The notes: generated from the letters alone by a model not told the origin. A stretch of 13,142 nt of DNA from Pseudomonadota bacterium (GCA_022573605.1 JACZTQ010000058.1:1-13142), one strand, 5' to 3'; positions 1 through 7,094 are shown, counted from the stretch's first letter. Made by a program: numbers and translations.

Positions 1-75
1 CCCTTGTGGGCTTCGCAGGGGACCGTGGCCGCGGATGTGGCCAGGTCATACCAAGGATCACTGATAATGACCCAT

Positions 76-210
76 GGAGATCGCGCTGGCGGCGGCGATG
101 ACCCGGGCCAGCGCCCTCCGCGGGTCGAGACCATGGTGCGCCGGGTCCGGCTCGAAGCGTTCCAGGTAGACCCGCGGCGTCGCCCCCTCGGCGCCAGCGC
201 CGGACAGGCG
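76..210 (-). pseudogene. C-terminal fragment of phosphoglucomutase
   Basis: On the minus strand about 45 codons read RLSGAGAEGATPRVYLER followed by FEPDPAHHGLD and an alanine-rich helix. This is the signature of the C-terminal domain of the alpha-D-glucose-specific phosphoglucomutase family, where RLSGTGTEGATLRVY-like text lies near the end of a protein of roughly 540 residues. The similarity starts abruptly at the arginine near 210, with only proline codons before it. It stops near 76, where the usual tail (about 18 residues ending in a VIT-like motif) is replaced by MGHYQ and a stop at 58-60. No start codon with a ribosome binding site serves it, so it is a remnant and not a working enzyme. 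The family match comes from recall of the motif, not from a search. Confidence 0.6.
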
Positions 211-384
211 CGGCAGCGGCGGCGGATTTGAATTGTAACCGGTTTGGCGGCCTTGCGCGACACCGGGGTGCAATGCGGTGGTGCAACACCGCGGCGGCGG
301 CGCCGCGCGTTGCCTCGATCGTAAGCGGCGCCGCGGCCAACCGTCATCGCCCGGCCGGGCCGGAGCGGGGTGTGAAAGAGGAGG

Positions 385-400
385 ATTTCACGCGTGAAAT
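385..400. promoter_or_regulatory. Perfect 16-bp palindrome, possible operator
   Basis: ATTTCACGCGTGAAAT is a perfect dyad. A further GTGAAA half-site lies at 372-377, so three GTGAAA/TTTCAC half-sites fall within 28 bases. This is the form of a binding site for a dimeric regulator. No gene with coding evidence begins downstream on the plus strand, and on the minus strand only the pgm fragment follows. The target gene may have been lost or replaced at this junction. Confidence 0.35.
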
Positions 401-460
401 GTGGGACAAGTGGTTGAATTCACCGAATTTTCGTTGAGTGTGCCAAAATGGGACATGTGG
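401..460 (+). repeat. Direct repeat of a 13-mer
   Basis: GTGGGACAAGTGG at 401-413 recurs as ATGGGACATGTGG at 448-460 (11 of 13 identical), and further TGGG runs follow to about 485. TGGG-rich tandem boxes resemble MraZ-type operators, but no mraZ-like gene follows, so this is only a resemblance. Confidence 0.3.
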
Positions 461-494
461 ATTGGGGTGTTTGGGGGCGGTGGGAAGCGGCGCG

Positions 495-566
495 GTAGGG
501 TGCGCATTTTGCGCACCGCCGAAGGCGATTGCGGTGGTGGAATGGTGCGCAGAATGCGCACCCTAC
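495..566. repeat. REP-like inverted pair (GGTGCGCA type)
   Basis: Two 23-base arms, 495-517 and 544-566, are inverted copies differing at one base. Each arm has the outer word GTAGGGTGCGCA and an internal palindrome (GGTGCGCA-TTT-TGCGCACC in the first arm). The spacer is 26 bases. The same word recurs at 7005-7027, so this is a dispersed intergenic palindromic repeat like proteobacterial REP/BIME elements. No associated transposase of the RAYT type is present in the window. Confidence 0.75.
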
Positions 567-750
567 ACGCCGCCCATCGCCGCATCACCGACGCTCGGGC
601 CCGAATGCCGGCCCGGTGGCGCATTCCGGACGGGCTAAGCTGGGGTGCCGAAGGGCAACTCATGACCCGGGGCCGTAGTGCGTCCTGCCACGCATGAGGG
701 TCGGTATTTTGTAAAGCGCGAACCTTGCTGTCCTGCCTTCGCGATCTATG

Positions 751-767
751 CGAGCGCATTTCGCTCG
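751..767 (-). terminator. Hairpin just after the yaaC-like stop codon
   Basis: CGAGCG and CGCTCG form a 6-bp stem around a 5-base loop, six bases beyond the stop codon of the leftward yaaC-like gene. No T-run follows on the minus strand, so it is at best a weak or factor-dependent terminator. Confidence 0.25.
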
Positions 768-772
768 AAAGC

Positions 773-1783
773 TCAAGCACCCCCCGGCGGCGATTTCAAG
801 AAGTCCTCGACGACTTGCGGGAAGTCATCCTCGACCAGCTTCACGGAAGCTTCAAGCGTCGGCAGCGCCGCGTCCGCGAACTGACCTCTGATCAGAGCCG
901 TCCACTGCATTGGATAATAACGCACGAGCATGCCCATCATGTATGAAAGTGCAAAGAAAGTGCAAATTTTAGACAGCTTCACACCGCCTGGATAGAGGGC
1001 CGTTAGCCAAAGACTGGGGATGTTGAAGGATTCAGGGTGGTCAGTTAAACCGGGCAACGCGTTAACATCGTCGGGGCCTTTGAACTCTACGTGCTCTGGC
1101 GTTTCAGTATCTAAGACAAAGGCCGTGTCACGAAACAGTTCTTCAGCTGCTTGTCTCGACACCCAGGACCGATGCCTTTTGTTCCAGCGTAAGCGGCACT
1201 TGCCATCGTTGGTCGTCTCGATCGCTAGGTAAGTACAGCGAGTGTCGCCTCTCCATCGCATGTAGTTGTCCTGAAGCGCCGGAAGACGAGACAGGATATC
1301 GCCCAGGCTAAACTCCGCCCGCACGGGAACAGGCGGGTTCATATAGGTTACGTTCACCTCAGATACGCCGTGTCTTAACAGCGATTTGAACTCCGTGGCC
1401 TTCCCCAACTCCACGAATGATCCGGTAGCATTGACTTCGATCCGCAGCGCGGAGAAGTCGGGTTTGTCGCCGCTTAGCACGCCTCCCCAATTTTTTGCAC
1501 TCAGCCCGTGGCTGAGCGCAAGATTCGCCTCCCGCATGCCACGGCTCAACATCAACGTTACCCCCCGCGCGAGGCTGACCACTCCGTAATAGAGCAGGAG
1601 AGGCTTTACGGTCGGCTCCGCAGAATGAGCAGATCGGAAGTATGAGCGCGCATGACTAAAAGGAGCTGCGATCTCGCGGGCATGGCGGATGTTCGGTTTT
1701 CGCCCATGTCGTGCCGTATATTCTCGCGTAACGAGTTCGAAGGATTCAAAGTTTGCAAGCAGTTCCCAATTCTTGGATGGCAT
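773..1783 (-). CDS. YaaC-family protein
   Basis: The predicted protein has 336 residues. Recognisable YaaC-family features are the helix KPLLLYYGVVSLARGVTLML (about 60-79), LSHGL (90-94), and a C-terminal block starting near 280 with MGMLVRYYPMQW and a LPTLEASVKLVE helix. Bacillus subtilis YaaC, the family namesake, has a similar length and no established biochemical role that I can name, so no function is assigned. I chose the third in-frame ATG because GGAG lies 6 bases upstream of it, while the two tandem ATGs 12-15 bases earlier have no Shine-Dalgarno. Its base composition is strikingly lower in GC than the flanking chromosome (bases 1081-1140 have 28 G/C of 60), which points to horizontal acquisition. 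No signal peptide is visible. It has no co-oriented partner: the next gene upstream is phaC, about 295 bases away. Confidence 0.75.
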   Translation of the reverse strand: MPSKNWELLANFESFELVTREYTARHGRKPNIRHAREIAAPFSHARSYFRSAHSAEPTVKPLLLYYGVVSLARGVTLMLSRGMREANLALSHGLSAKNWGGVLSGDKPDFSALRIEVNATGSFVELGKATEFKSLLRHGVSEVNVTYMNPPVPVRAEFSLGDILSRLPALQDNYMRWRGDTRCTYLAIETTNDGKCRLRWNKRHRSWVSRQAAEELFRDTAFVLDTETPEHVEFKGPDDVNALPGLTDHPESFNIPSLWLTALYPGGVKLSKICTFFALSYMMGMLVRYYPMQWTALIRGQFADAALPTLEASVKLVEDDFPQVVEDFLKSPPGGA

Positions 1784-2078
1784 AACTGGCTCCATCATTT
1801 TGCGGGCTACGGGCTTCGCCCTAATTCAAACAAGGCATCGGTAATGCTTTACCAGATCAGTTCCCTCATCTCTACACAGCCAAGACCCGAAGGAGAAACG
1901 ACCCACTTTTGACGATGCCTCGGATGTCGCCTCTTGGCACAAAGCGGACCTACGCCGATGCGCAGATTTACGACCGATTTCGGCTCTGAAGCCGACAATG
2001 GCGTACCGACCTGACCCAACTCTCGTATCTGAAAGCACGACCCGATGCGCCGGCAACCGGAGCCGCCCTACCTCCCCC
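1784..2078. other. Gap between yaaC-like gene and phaC
   Basis: No supported gene lies here. It must hold the yaaC-like promoter and the 3' end of the phaC transcript, both on the minus strand, but I find no convincing -35/-10 pair and no T-tailed terminator. Two small hairpins are visible: GGGC-TTC-GCCC at 1811-1821 and GGTAA-TGCT-TTACC at 1840-1853. A frame of about 100 codons on the minus strand overlaps the phaC 3' end and lacks coding character. Confidence 0.5.
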
Positions 2079-3896
2079 TCAACGCTCGTCGTAGCGGACC
2101 TTGACGTAAGAACCCGGGGCGTCCTCAATCTGGCCGAGCACGGCGCCGGGGTCGCGCGCCGGCACTTGTTTGCCCCTGGACTGCTTCACCAGCCAGGCAT
2201 CCCAGTCGGGCCACCACGAGCCGGCGGTCTCGGCCGCGCCCTCGCGCCATTCGGCCAGGTCCGCCCCCTTGATCCCGGTCCGGGTCCAGTACTGGTACTT
2301 GCCCGCGGCGGGCGGGTTGACCACCCCGGCGATGTGGCCCGAACCGGTGAGCACGAAACGCTGGCTGCGCGAGCCCAGCAGTTTCGCCGCCCGGTAGGCG
2401 CTGGGCGCGGGCGCAATGTGGTCCTCGACCGTGGCCACGTGGTAGGCGGGGAGCTTGACCTGAGCCAGATCGAGCGCCACGCCGTCGATCTCCATCTCGC
2501 CCTTGGCCAGCGAGTTACGGTTGTAGAACTGGTCGAGATAATAGAGATGCACCTGGCCCGGCATGCGGGTGGAGTCAGAGTTCCAGTAGAGCAGGTCGAA
2601 GGGGAAATTCTCCTTTCCCAGCAGGTAGTTGTTGATCACAAAACCCCAGATCAGGTCGGTCGAGCGCAACGAGTTGAAGGCGTCCGCCATGTTCTCGGCG
2701 GCCAGATACCCGCGCTCGCCGATCTGGGCCTCGATGTTGCCGATCATCTCGTCGTCGATGAAGGTTTGCAGATCGCCCGCGTCGCTGAAATCGAGCTGGG
2801 CGGTGAGGAAGGTGGCGCTGGCGACGCGCTTGTCGCCGGTCGCCGCCATATGGGCCAGGGTGGTGCCGGTCATGGTGCCGCCGATGCAGTAGCCGACCAG
2901 GTTGAGCTTGTCGGCGCCGGTCTCCTCCAGCACCTTTTCGATCGCGGTGAGCGGGCCCTTCCGCATGTAGCTGGCCCAGCTCTCGCCCCGCTGCTCCTGG
3001 TCCGGGTTGATCCACGAGATCACGAACACGGTATGGCCCTGGCCGACCAGCCAGCGGATCAGCGACTTCTTCTCGTTCAGATCGAGGATGTAGAACTTGT
3101 TGATCCAGGGCGGCACGATCAGCAGCGGCCGGGCGTGGACCTGCTCGGTCGCCGGCGCGTACTGGATCAGTTGCATGACCTCGTTCTGATGGATCACCTT
3201 GCCCGGCGTGGTGGCCAGATCGACGCCGACCTCGAAGGCGTCCAGGTCGGTCTGGCTGATCCGCAGCCGGCCCTTGCCGCGCTCCAGATCGCGCAGCAGG
3301 TTCTCGAGCCCGCGCAGCAGGTTGTCGCCGCCCTCGTCGAGGGTCGCCTGGAGCACCTCGGGGTTGGTCGCGGCGTAGTTGGTGGGGGCGATCGCCTCGA
3401 TCAGGTTGCGGGTCAGAAACTCGAGCTTGCGCCGCTCGGCCGGGCTCAGCCCCTCGGCGTCGGCGAGGCGCTGCTTGAGCCAGTCGCCGGTCAGCAGGTA
3501 GGACTGCTTGAGATAGTCGAAGACCGGGTTCTGGTCCCAGGCCTCGTGCTTGAAGCGCTTGTCGCCCTTCTCGGGGGTGAGGTCCGGGCCAAGGTCCGGG
3601 CCAAGGTCCTTGCCGCCCAGGCTTTTCTGCACGATCCCGGTCCAGAGGTCGGCCTGCCGGGTCCAGTAATCCAGCGTCGCCTCGGCCAGTTTCTGCGGAT
3701 GGTCGATAGTGTCCTGGGCCAGTTTGGTCAGCGCCGGCATGGTGTGCAGCGGGTCGGCGCTGGCGGATCCCGGGTCGCCGGCGTTGCGCTCCAGCGTTGC
3801 GGCCCAGACCTTCTGGCTGCGCGCCACCAGATCGGCGATGCGGCTGGTCGTTTGCGCCGCGTCCGGGGTCGCGGTGGTGTCTTTCCGGGTTGACAT
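2079..3896 (-). CDS. phaC: Class I poly(3-hydroxyalkanoate) synthase
   Basis: The product (605 aa) polymerises 3-hydroxyacyl-CoA into polyester at the surface of cytoplasmic PHA granules. The PhaC N-terminal domain spans roughly residues 90-260, followed by the alpha/beta-hydrolase fold. The lipase-like box GYCIGG carries the nucleophile Cys337. The other catalytic residues are Asp492 in VEDHIAP and His521 in GSGHIAGVVNPP. The triad spacing closely resembles that of the Ralstonia eutropha enzyme (Cys319, Asp480, His508), and the length fits stand-alone class I enzymes, which need no PhaE or PhaR subunit. The ATG at 3896 was chosen because GGGAGGG lies about 10 bases upstream. An in-frame ATG 12 codons earlier lacks this. 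No phaA, phaB or phasin gene is adjacent. The short repeat DLGPDLGPDL in the N-terminal part comes from a 12-bp tandem repeat. Confidence 0.97.
   Translation of the reverse strand: MSTRKDTTATPDAAQTTSRIADLVARSQKVWAATLERNAGDPGSASADPLHTMPALTKLAQDTIDHPQKLAEATLDYWTRQADLWTGIVQKSLGGKDLGPDLGPDLTPEKGDKRFKHEAWDQNPVFDYLKQSYLLTGDWLKQRLADAEGLSPAERRKLEFLTRNLIEAIAPTNYAATNPEVLQATLDEGGDNLLRGLENLLRDLERGKGRLRISQTDLDAFEVGVDLATTPGKVIHQNEVMQLIQYAPATEQVHARPLLIVPPWINKFYILDLNEKKSLIRWLVGQGHTVFVISWINPDQEQRGESWASYMRKGPLTAIEKVLEETGADKLNLVGYCIGGTMTGTTLAHMAATGDKRVASATFLTAQLDFSDAGDLQTFIDDEMIGNIEAQIGERGYLAAENMADAFNSLRSTDLIWGFVINNYLLGKENFPFDLLYWNSDSTRMPGQVHLYYLDQFYNRNSLAKGEMEIDGVALDLAQVKLPAYHVATVEDHIAPAPSAYRAAKLLGSRSQRFVLTGSGHIAGVVNPPAAGKYQYWTRTGIKGADLAEWREGAAETAGSWWPDWDAWLVKQSRGKQVPARDPGAVLGQIEDAPGSYVKVRYDER
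3581..3609. repeat. 12-bp tandem repeat inside phaC
   Basis: GGTCCGGGCCAA occurs twice in full and then in part (GGTCC), about 2.4 units. It keeps the frame and encodes the DLGP repeats in the variable N-terminal part of PhaC. Copy number could vary between strains without frameshift. Confidence 0.85.
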
Positions 3897-3997
3897 GGTG
3901 TGGGTTCCCTCCCTTTGGCGTGACCTGCCCAAGCCGCCGCGCGCATCCGCGCTGGCCAGCCGTGGCGGGCCGGGCTATGCTGCGTCGCGCCAGTCCT

Positions 3998-4016
3998 TGG
4001 ACCAGGGTCCACTCTA
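3998..4016 (-). promoter_or_regulatory. Candidate phaC promoter with overlapping inverted repeat
   Basis: On the minus strand TGC followed by TAGAGT (4016-4011) looks like an extended -10 element. An inverted repeat TGGACC-AG-GGTCCA at 3998-4011 sits directly downstream of it, where a repressor or activator could act. The -35 position is poor. I see no CTGC-N3-GCAG pair of the type bound by alphaproteobacterial PhaR in the 144 bases between phaC and the divergent lipoprotein gene. This is a sequence-only proposal. Confidence 0.33.
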
Positions 4017-4040
4017 GCACAACGGGGCGATGGGTCGCTA

Positions 4041-4355
4041 ATGAACGGTTTTTTGCGCAGTGCGGCATTTTTGCTGATGGCGTCGCTGGCGGGCTGCGGC
4101 AGCGCGGAACTGTTCGGCGCCCACGCGGTTCCGGAATCTCCCGGCGTCGGCGAGGCGCCGTGGCCGCGCCTCGTCGACACGCCGGCGGCCCCGGCGAAGG
4201 GCAGCTACGGCGCCGGCGTGCCCGACCCGGCGGTGGGGGTGGCAATGACGGTCGAGCTCGGGTTGGTCGCGCGCGACGCCGCCGAGCGCGCCGAGGCGCT
4301 GAACCGGCCGGTGCTGAGCGAGGCCGAGCGCCGCCGCCTGACCCGGCATCGGTGA
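4041..4355 (+). CDS. Small predicted lipoprotein, function unknown
   Basis: The protein has 104 residues. Its N-terminus has a single arginine, a hydrophobic stretch (about residues 8-17) and the lipobox LAGC with Cys19 as the lipidation site, so it should be exported and anchored by signal peptidase II processing. The mature part is rich in Pro, Ala and Gly, then has a charged helix (ARDAAERAEALNRPVLSEAERRR) at the C-terminus. I do not recognise a family. The gene is divergent from phaC and is followed after 88 bases by hom. The Shine-Dalgarno is weak, but the lipobox placement supports this start. Codon composition matches the chromosome, so it looks native rather than acquired. Confidence 0.7.
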   Translation: MNGFLRSAAFLLMASLAGCGSAELFGAHAVPESPGVGEAPWPRLVDTPAAPAKGSYGAGVPDPAVGVAMTVELGLVARDAAERAEALNRPVLSEAERRRLTRHR

Positions 4356-4443
4356 AACCGCCGCGCGGCAACCGGCAATGGATTTTTCGGGCGCGCGCCG
4401 CTAGAAAGTCGCACCACCCAAGCGCGTTCACGGAGCATCGAAC

Positions 4444-5730
4444 ATGAGCACGCCTTTCCGTCTCGGCATCGCCGGGCTCGGCACCGTTGGCGCCGGGGTG
4501 GTGAAGATCGTCCAGGCCCACGGCGCGGCGCTGGCGGCGAAGGCCGGGCGGCCGGTCGAGATCACCGCCGTCTCGGCCCGCAACCGGGGTCTCGACCGGG
4601 GCATCGATCTCTCGCCCTTTGGCTGGGAGGACGACGCCACCCGGCTGGCCCGGCGCGACGATGTCGACTGCGTGGTCGAGGCGATCGGCGGTGCGGGCGG
4701 CCCGGCCAGGGCGCTGGCCGAACAGGCGCTGGCGGCGGGAAAGCATCTGGTCACCGCCAACAAGGCGCTGATCGCCCATCACGGCCACGAACTGGCCGAG
4801 GCGGCCGAGGCGGCCGGCGTGGCGCTGCGCTTCGAGGCCGCCGTGGCGGGCGGCATTCCGGTGCTCAAGGGCATCGGCGAGGGGCTGGCGGCGAACGCCA
4901 TCAGCCGCATCTTCGGGGTGCTGAACGGCACCTGCAACTACATCCTCTCGGAGATGGAGGCGACCGGGGCCGACTACGCCGACGTGCTGGCCGAGGCCCA
5001 GCGGCTGGGCTATGCCGAGGCCGACCCGAGCTTCGATGTCGGCGGCATCGACGCGGCCCACAAGCTGGCGATCCTGGCCGCAATGGCGTTCGGCACCAGG
5101 ATCGATTTCGACGGCGTGGTGACCGAGGGCATCGAGCGCATCACCCTGGCCGATATCCGGACCGCCCGCGACATGGGCTATTCGATCAAGCTGCTGGCGC
5201 TGGCCCGGATGCACGACAGCGGGCTGGAGCAGCGGGTGCGGCCCTGCATGGTGCCGGAGAAAACCCCGATCGGCGCGCTCGCCGGGGTCACCAACGCGGT
5301 CGTGGCCGAGGGCGATTTCGTCGGCCAATGCATCTTCACCGGCCCCGGCGCGGGCGCCGGGCCGACCGCCTCGGCGATCCTGGCCGACGTGCTGGACGCG
5401 GCCCGCGGCCATCTGTCGCCGGCCTTCGGGCGGCCCGCCGCATGTCTGACCGCCGCGCCGAGGCTGCAACACGGCGAGGAACATTCGCCCTACTACCTGC
5501 GCTTCATGCTGGCCGACCGGCCCGGTGCGCTGGCCAGCATCGCCTCGGCGCTGGGCGAGGCCGGGGTGTCGATCCACCGCATGCGCCAGTATGGCCAGGG
5601 CGACCCGGTGCCGGTGGTGATCGAGACCCACGACGCCAGGCGCGACGCCATCGACGCGGCGCTCATCGCCATCGCCGCGCTGCCGGTCAGCATGGCGCCG
5701 CCGGTGGCGATCCGGATCGAGGAGGTGTGA
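4444..5730 (+). CDS. hom: Homoserine dehydrogenase
   Basis: The enzyme (428 aa) reduces aspartate semialdehyde to homoserine with NAD(P)H, the branch point to threonine and methionine. The Rossmann motif GLGTVG is at 11-16, the conserved TANKALI with Lys107 follows, NGTCNYIL is at 161-168, and the catalytic region GGIDAAHK contains Asp203 and Lys207, with EADPSFD (Glu192) before it. A C-terminal ACT domain begins near Tyr350 with YYLRFMLADRPGALASIA. ACT domains usually bind an amino acid end product, so feedback control by threonine is likely, though the sequence does not prove which ligand. This is the monofunctional ACT-type form. GGAG lies 8 bases before the ATG. hom-glpX-recJ is a conserved order in alphaproteobacteria, though dispersed repeats separate the genes here. 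Confidence 0.97.
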   Translation: MSTPFRLGIAGLGTVGAGVVKIVQAHGAALAAKAGRPVEITAVSARNRGLDRGIDLSPFGWEDDATRLARRDDVDCVVEAIGGAGGPARALAEQALAAGKHLVTANKALIAHHGHELAEAAEAAGVALRFEAAVAGGIPVLKGIGEGLAANAISRIFGVLNGTCNYILSEMEATGADYADVLAEAQRLGYAEADPSFDVGGIDAAHKLAILAAMAFGTRIDFDGVVTEGIERITLADIRTARDMGYSIKLLALARMHDSGLEQRVRPCMVPEKTPIGALAGVTNAVVAEGDFVGQCIFTGPGAGAGPTASAILADVLDAARGHLSPAFGRPAACLTAAPRLQHGEEHSPYYLRFMLADRPGALASIASALGEAGVSIHRMRQYGQGDPVPVVIETHDARRDAIDAALIAIAALPVSMAPPVAIRIEEV

Positions 5731-5740
5731 GCGGGCCACG

Positions 5741-5836
5741 GCCCTCCCCCCAACCCCCTCCCGGCGGGAGGGGGAGAGGCGCTGTCGGCGCCGATTTCGC
5801 CCCCCTCTCCCTCTGGGAGAGGGGACGGGGGAGAGG
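5741..5836. repeat. GC-rich intergenic repeat with two hairpins
   Basis: Starting 11 bases after hom there are two perfect stems: CCCCCTCCC with GGGAGGGGG (5754-5774, 9 bp) and CCCCTCTCCC with GGGAGAGGGG (5802-5824, 10 bp). Similar CCCTCTCCC hairpin pairs are common dispersed intergenic repeats in proteobacteria. They could slow transcription or protect the hom mRNA end, but neither is followed by a T-run, so they are not classical terminators. Confidence 0.6.
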
Positions 5837-5957
5837 CGCGCCGCAGGCGCGTCCTGAAGCATGGTCTATTGCGCGGCCCTCGGCATGCGCCTAGAAACTG
5901 GAGCAGGGCCGACCGCTCCGTGGGAGCGCATTTGAACAAGCAAGAGGGAACCCGGCC

Positions 5958-6929
5958 ATGACCGCCGACAACCAAGAATCCTTCCACGACCGGATGCTGT
6001 CGCTGGGCCTGGCGCGGGTCTCCGAGGCCGCCGCCATCGCCTCGTCGCGGCTGATCGGGCGCGGCGACGAGCATGCGGCCGACGCCGCCGCGGTCGAGGC
6101 CATGCGGACCCAGCTCAACATGCTCGACATCAGGGGCACCGTGGTGATCGGCGAGGGCGAGCGCGACGAAGCGCCGATGCTGTTCATCGGCGAGCAGGTC
6201 GGCACCGGCAAGGGCGACGAGGTCGATATCGCGCTCGATCCCCTCGAGGGCACCACCCTGACCGCCAAGGCGATGCCCAACGCCCTGACCGTGGTGGCGA
6301 TGGGGCCGCGCCACTCGATGCTGCACGCCCCCGACGTCTACATGGACAAGCTGGCCATCGGGCCGGGCTATGCGCCCGGGCTGATCGACCTCGACATGGC
6401 GCCGACCGAACGCATCCGGGTCTTCGCCAAGGCCAAGGGCTGTGAGCCGGCGGAGGTGACGGTGTGCATCCTGGAGCGCCCGCGCCATGCCGACCTGATC
6501 GCCGAGGTGCGCGAGACCGGGGCGGCGATCCGGCTGATCACCGACGGCGATGTCGCCGGCGTGATGCACTGCGCCCAGCCCGACGAGACCGGGATCGACA
6601 TCTACATGGGCTCGGGCGGCGCGCCCGAGGGGGTGCTGGCGGCGGCCGCCCTGAAATGCATGGGCGGGCAGATCCAGGGCCGGCTGATCTTCCGCAACAA
6701 GGACGAGATCGGCCGGGCGCGGGACGCCGGGATCGAGGATCTCGACGCCAAGTACAGCCGCGACGACATGGTGCGCGCCGAGGTGCTGTTCTCGGCCACC
6801 GGGGTCACCGACGGCTCGATCCTGCGCGGCGCGCACCGGGTCGGGGAGTATCTCGAGACCGAGACCCTGCTGATGCGCTCGCGCACCGGCTCGGTCCGGC
6901 GGCTGAGCTATCGGACGAAGCATTTCTGA
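5958..6929 (+). CDS. glpX: Class II fructose-1,6-bisphosphatase
   Basis: The enzyme (323 aa) hydrolyses fructose-1,6-bisphosphate to fructose-6-phosphate for gluconeogenesis and, in autotrophs, the Calvin cycle. The metal and phosphate motifs of the GlpX family are clear: GEGERDEAPM at 65-74 and DPLEGT at 94-99. A late SATGVTDG motif is also present. The length matches bacterial GlpX (about 320-340 aa). AGAGGG lies 9 bases before the ATG. The gene is in the same orientation as hom, but 227 bases away, with a repeat between, so a promoter of its own is plausible. Nothing in the sequence suggests truncation or frameshift. Confidence 0.97.
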   Translation: MTADNQESFHDRMLSLGLARVSEAAAIASSRLIGRGDEHAADAAAVEAMRTQLNMLDIRGTVVIGEGERDEAPMLFIGEQVGTGKGDEVDIALDPLEGTTLTAKAMPNALTVVAMGPRHSMLHAPDVYMDKLAIGPGYAPGLIDLDMAPTERIRVFAKAKGCEPAEVTVCILERPRHADLIAEVRETGAAIRLITDGDVAGVMHCAQPDETGIDIYMGSGGAPEGVLAAAALKCMGGQIQGRLIFRNKDEIGRARDAGIEDLDAKYSRDDMVRAEVLFSATGVTDGSILRGAHRVGEYLETETLLMRSRTGSVRRLSYRTKHF

Positions 6930-6944
6930 GGGGGGTGTGAGTGT

Positions 6945-6958
6945 CGTCCGATCGGACG
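6945..6958. repeat. Perfect 14-bp palindrome after glpX
   Basis: CGTCCGATCGGACG is a perfect dyad starting 15 bases after the glpX stop codon. Half of it (ATCGGACG) also occurs inside the last codons of glpX at 6910-6917. It could form the hairpin at the mRNA end. No T-run follows. Confidence 0.5.
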
Positions 6959-7004
6959 GAATGGCTCTCGCTCGGGTCATTGCCGGGCTTGTCTCGACCG
7001 AATT

Positions 7005-7066
7005 GTAGGGTGCGCATTTTGCGCACCGTTCAAGAGGTTTGACCGGGAGGACGGTGCGCACCCTAC
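7005..7066. repeat. Second GGTGCGCA REP-like copy
   Basis: Bases 7005-7027 are identical to the left arm of the element at 495-517. The inverted partner at 7053-7066 is shortened to 14 bases, having lost the inner TGCGCA half. It lies in the glpX-recJ region, as expected for a dispersed intergenic repeat. Confidence 0.75.
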
Positions 7067-7071
7067 GCTGG

Positions 7072-7094
7072 ATGCCCGTGTCAAGCACGGGCAT
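7072..7094. repeat. ATGCCCGTG hairpin repeat
   Basis: ATGCCCGTG and CACGGGCAT form a perfect 9-bp stem around TCAAG. This is the form of a palindrome that is dispersed widely in alphaproteobacterial genomes. A related half, GTCATTGCCGGGCTTG, lies at 6977-6992 just left of the REP-like copy, so this gap is a mosaic of nested repeat pieces. Confidence 0.6.

Larger units (their letters stand above)
211..772. other. Gene-free junction with palindromes
   Basis: I see no convincing gene in these 560 bases. Open frames here are short, lack ribosome binding sites and have the composition of chance frames in GC-rich DNA. The stretch contains a 16-bp palindrome at 385-400, two near-identical 13-mers at 401-413 and 448-460, and a REP-like inverted pair at 495-566. 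The piece from about 690 to 772 is less GC-rich and may already belong to the segment carrying the yaaC-like gene. Confidence 0.6.

Noticed and set aside
4..231. 75-codon plus-strand frame at the left edge
   Set aside because: It is antisense to the phosphoglucomutase fragment and has no ribosome binding site or coding-like composition.
495..566. CRISPR-like look of repeated GGTGCGCA words
   Set aside because: There are only two inverted arms with a single spacer, not a series of direct repeats, and no cas gene is present.
1826..2128. 100-codon minus-strand frame between yaaC-like gene and phaC
   Set aside because: It overlaps the phaC 3' end, has no good ribosome binding site and reads like a repeat-derived peptide rich in Arg and Ser.
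1998..3893. Plus-strand open frame opposite phaC
   Set aside because: It is antisense to a gene with a full catalytic triad. Its product is repetitive Val/Leu/Gly/Arg text without family features.
5754..5824. Two strong hairpins after hom as a Rho-independent terminator
   Set aside because: Neither stem is followed by a run of T on the plus strand, and the pair has the form of a dispersed intergenic repeat.
2575..5862. Very long open frame on the minus strand across phaC, the lipoprotein gene and hom
   Set aside because: It is a consequence of strong third-position GC bias. It crosses three well-supported genes and its product is low-complexity and rich in Arg, Ala and Gly with no domain.
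5493..7094. Minus-strand open frame opposite glpX
   Set aside because: It shadows glpX and reads through two sets of intergenic repeats, giving the typical repeat-derived peptide MPVLDTGIQR at its start.
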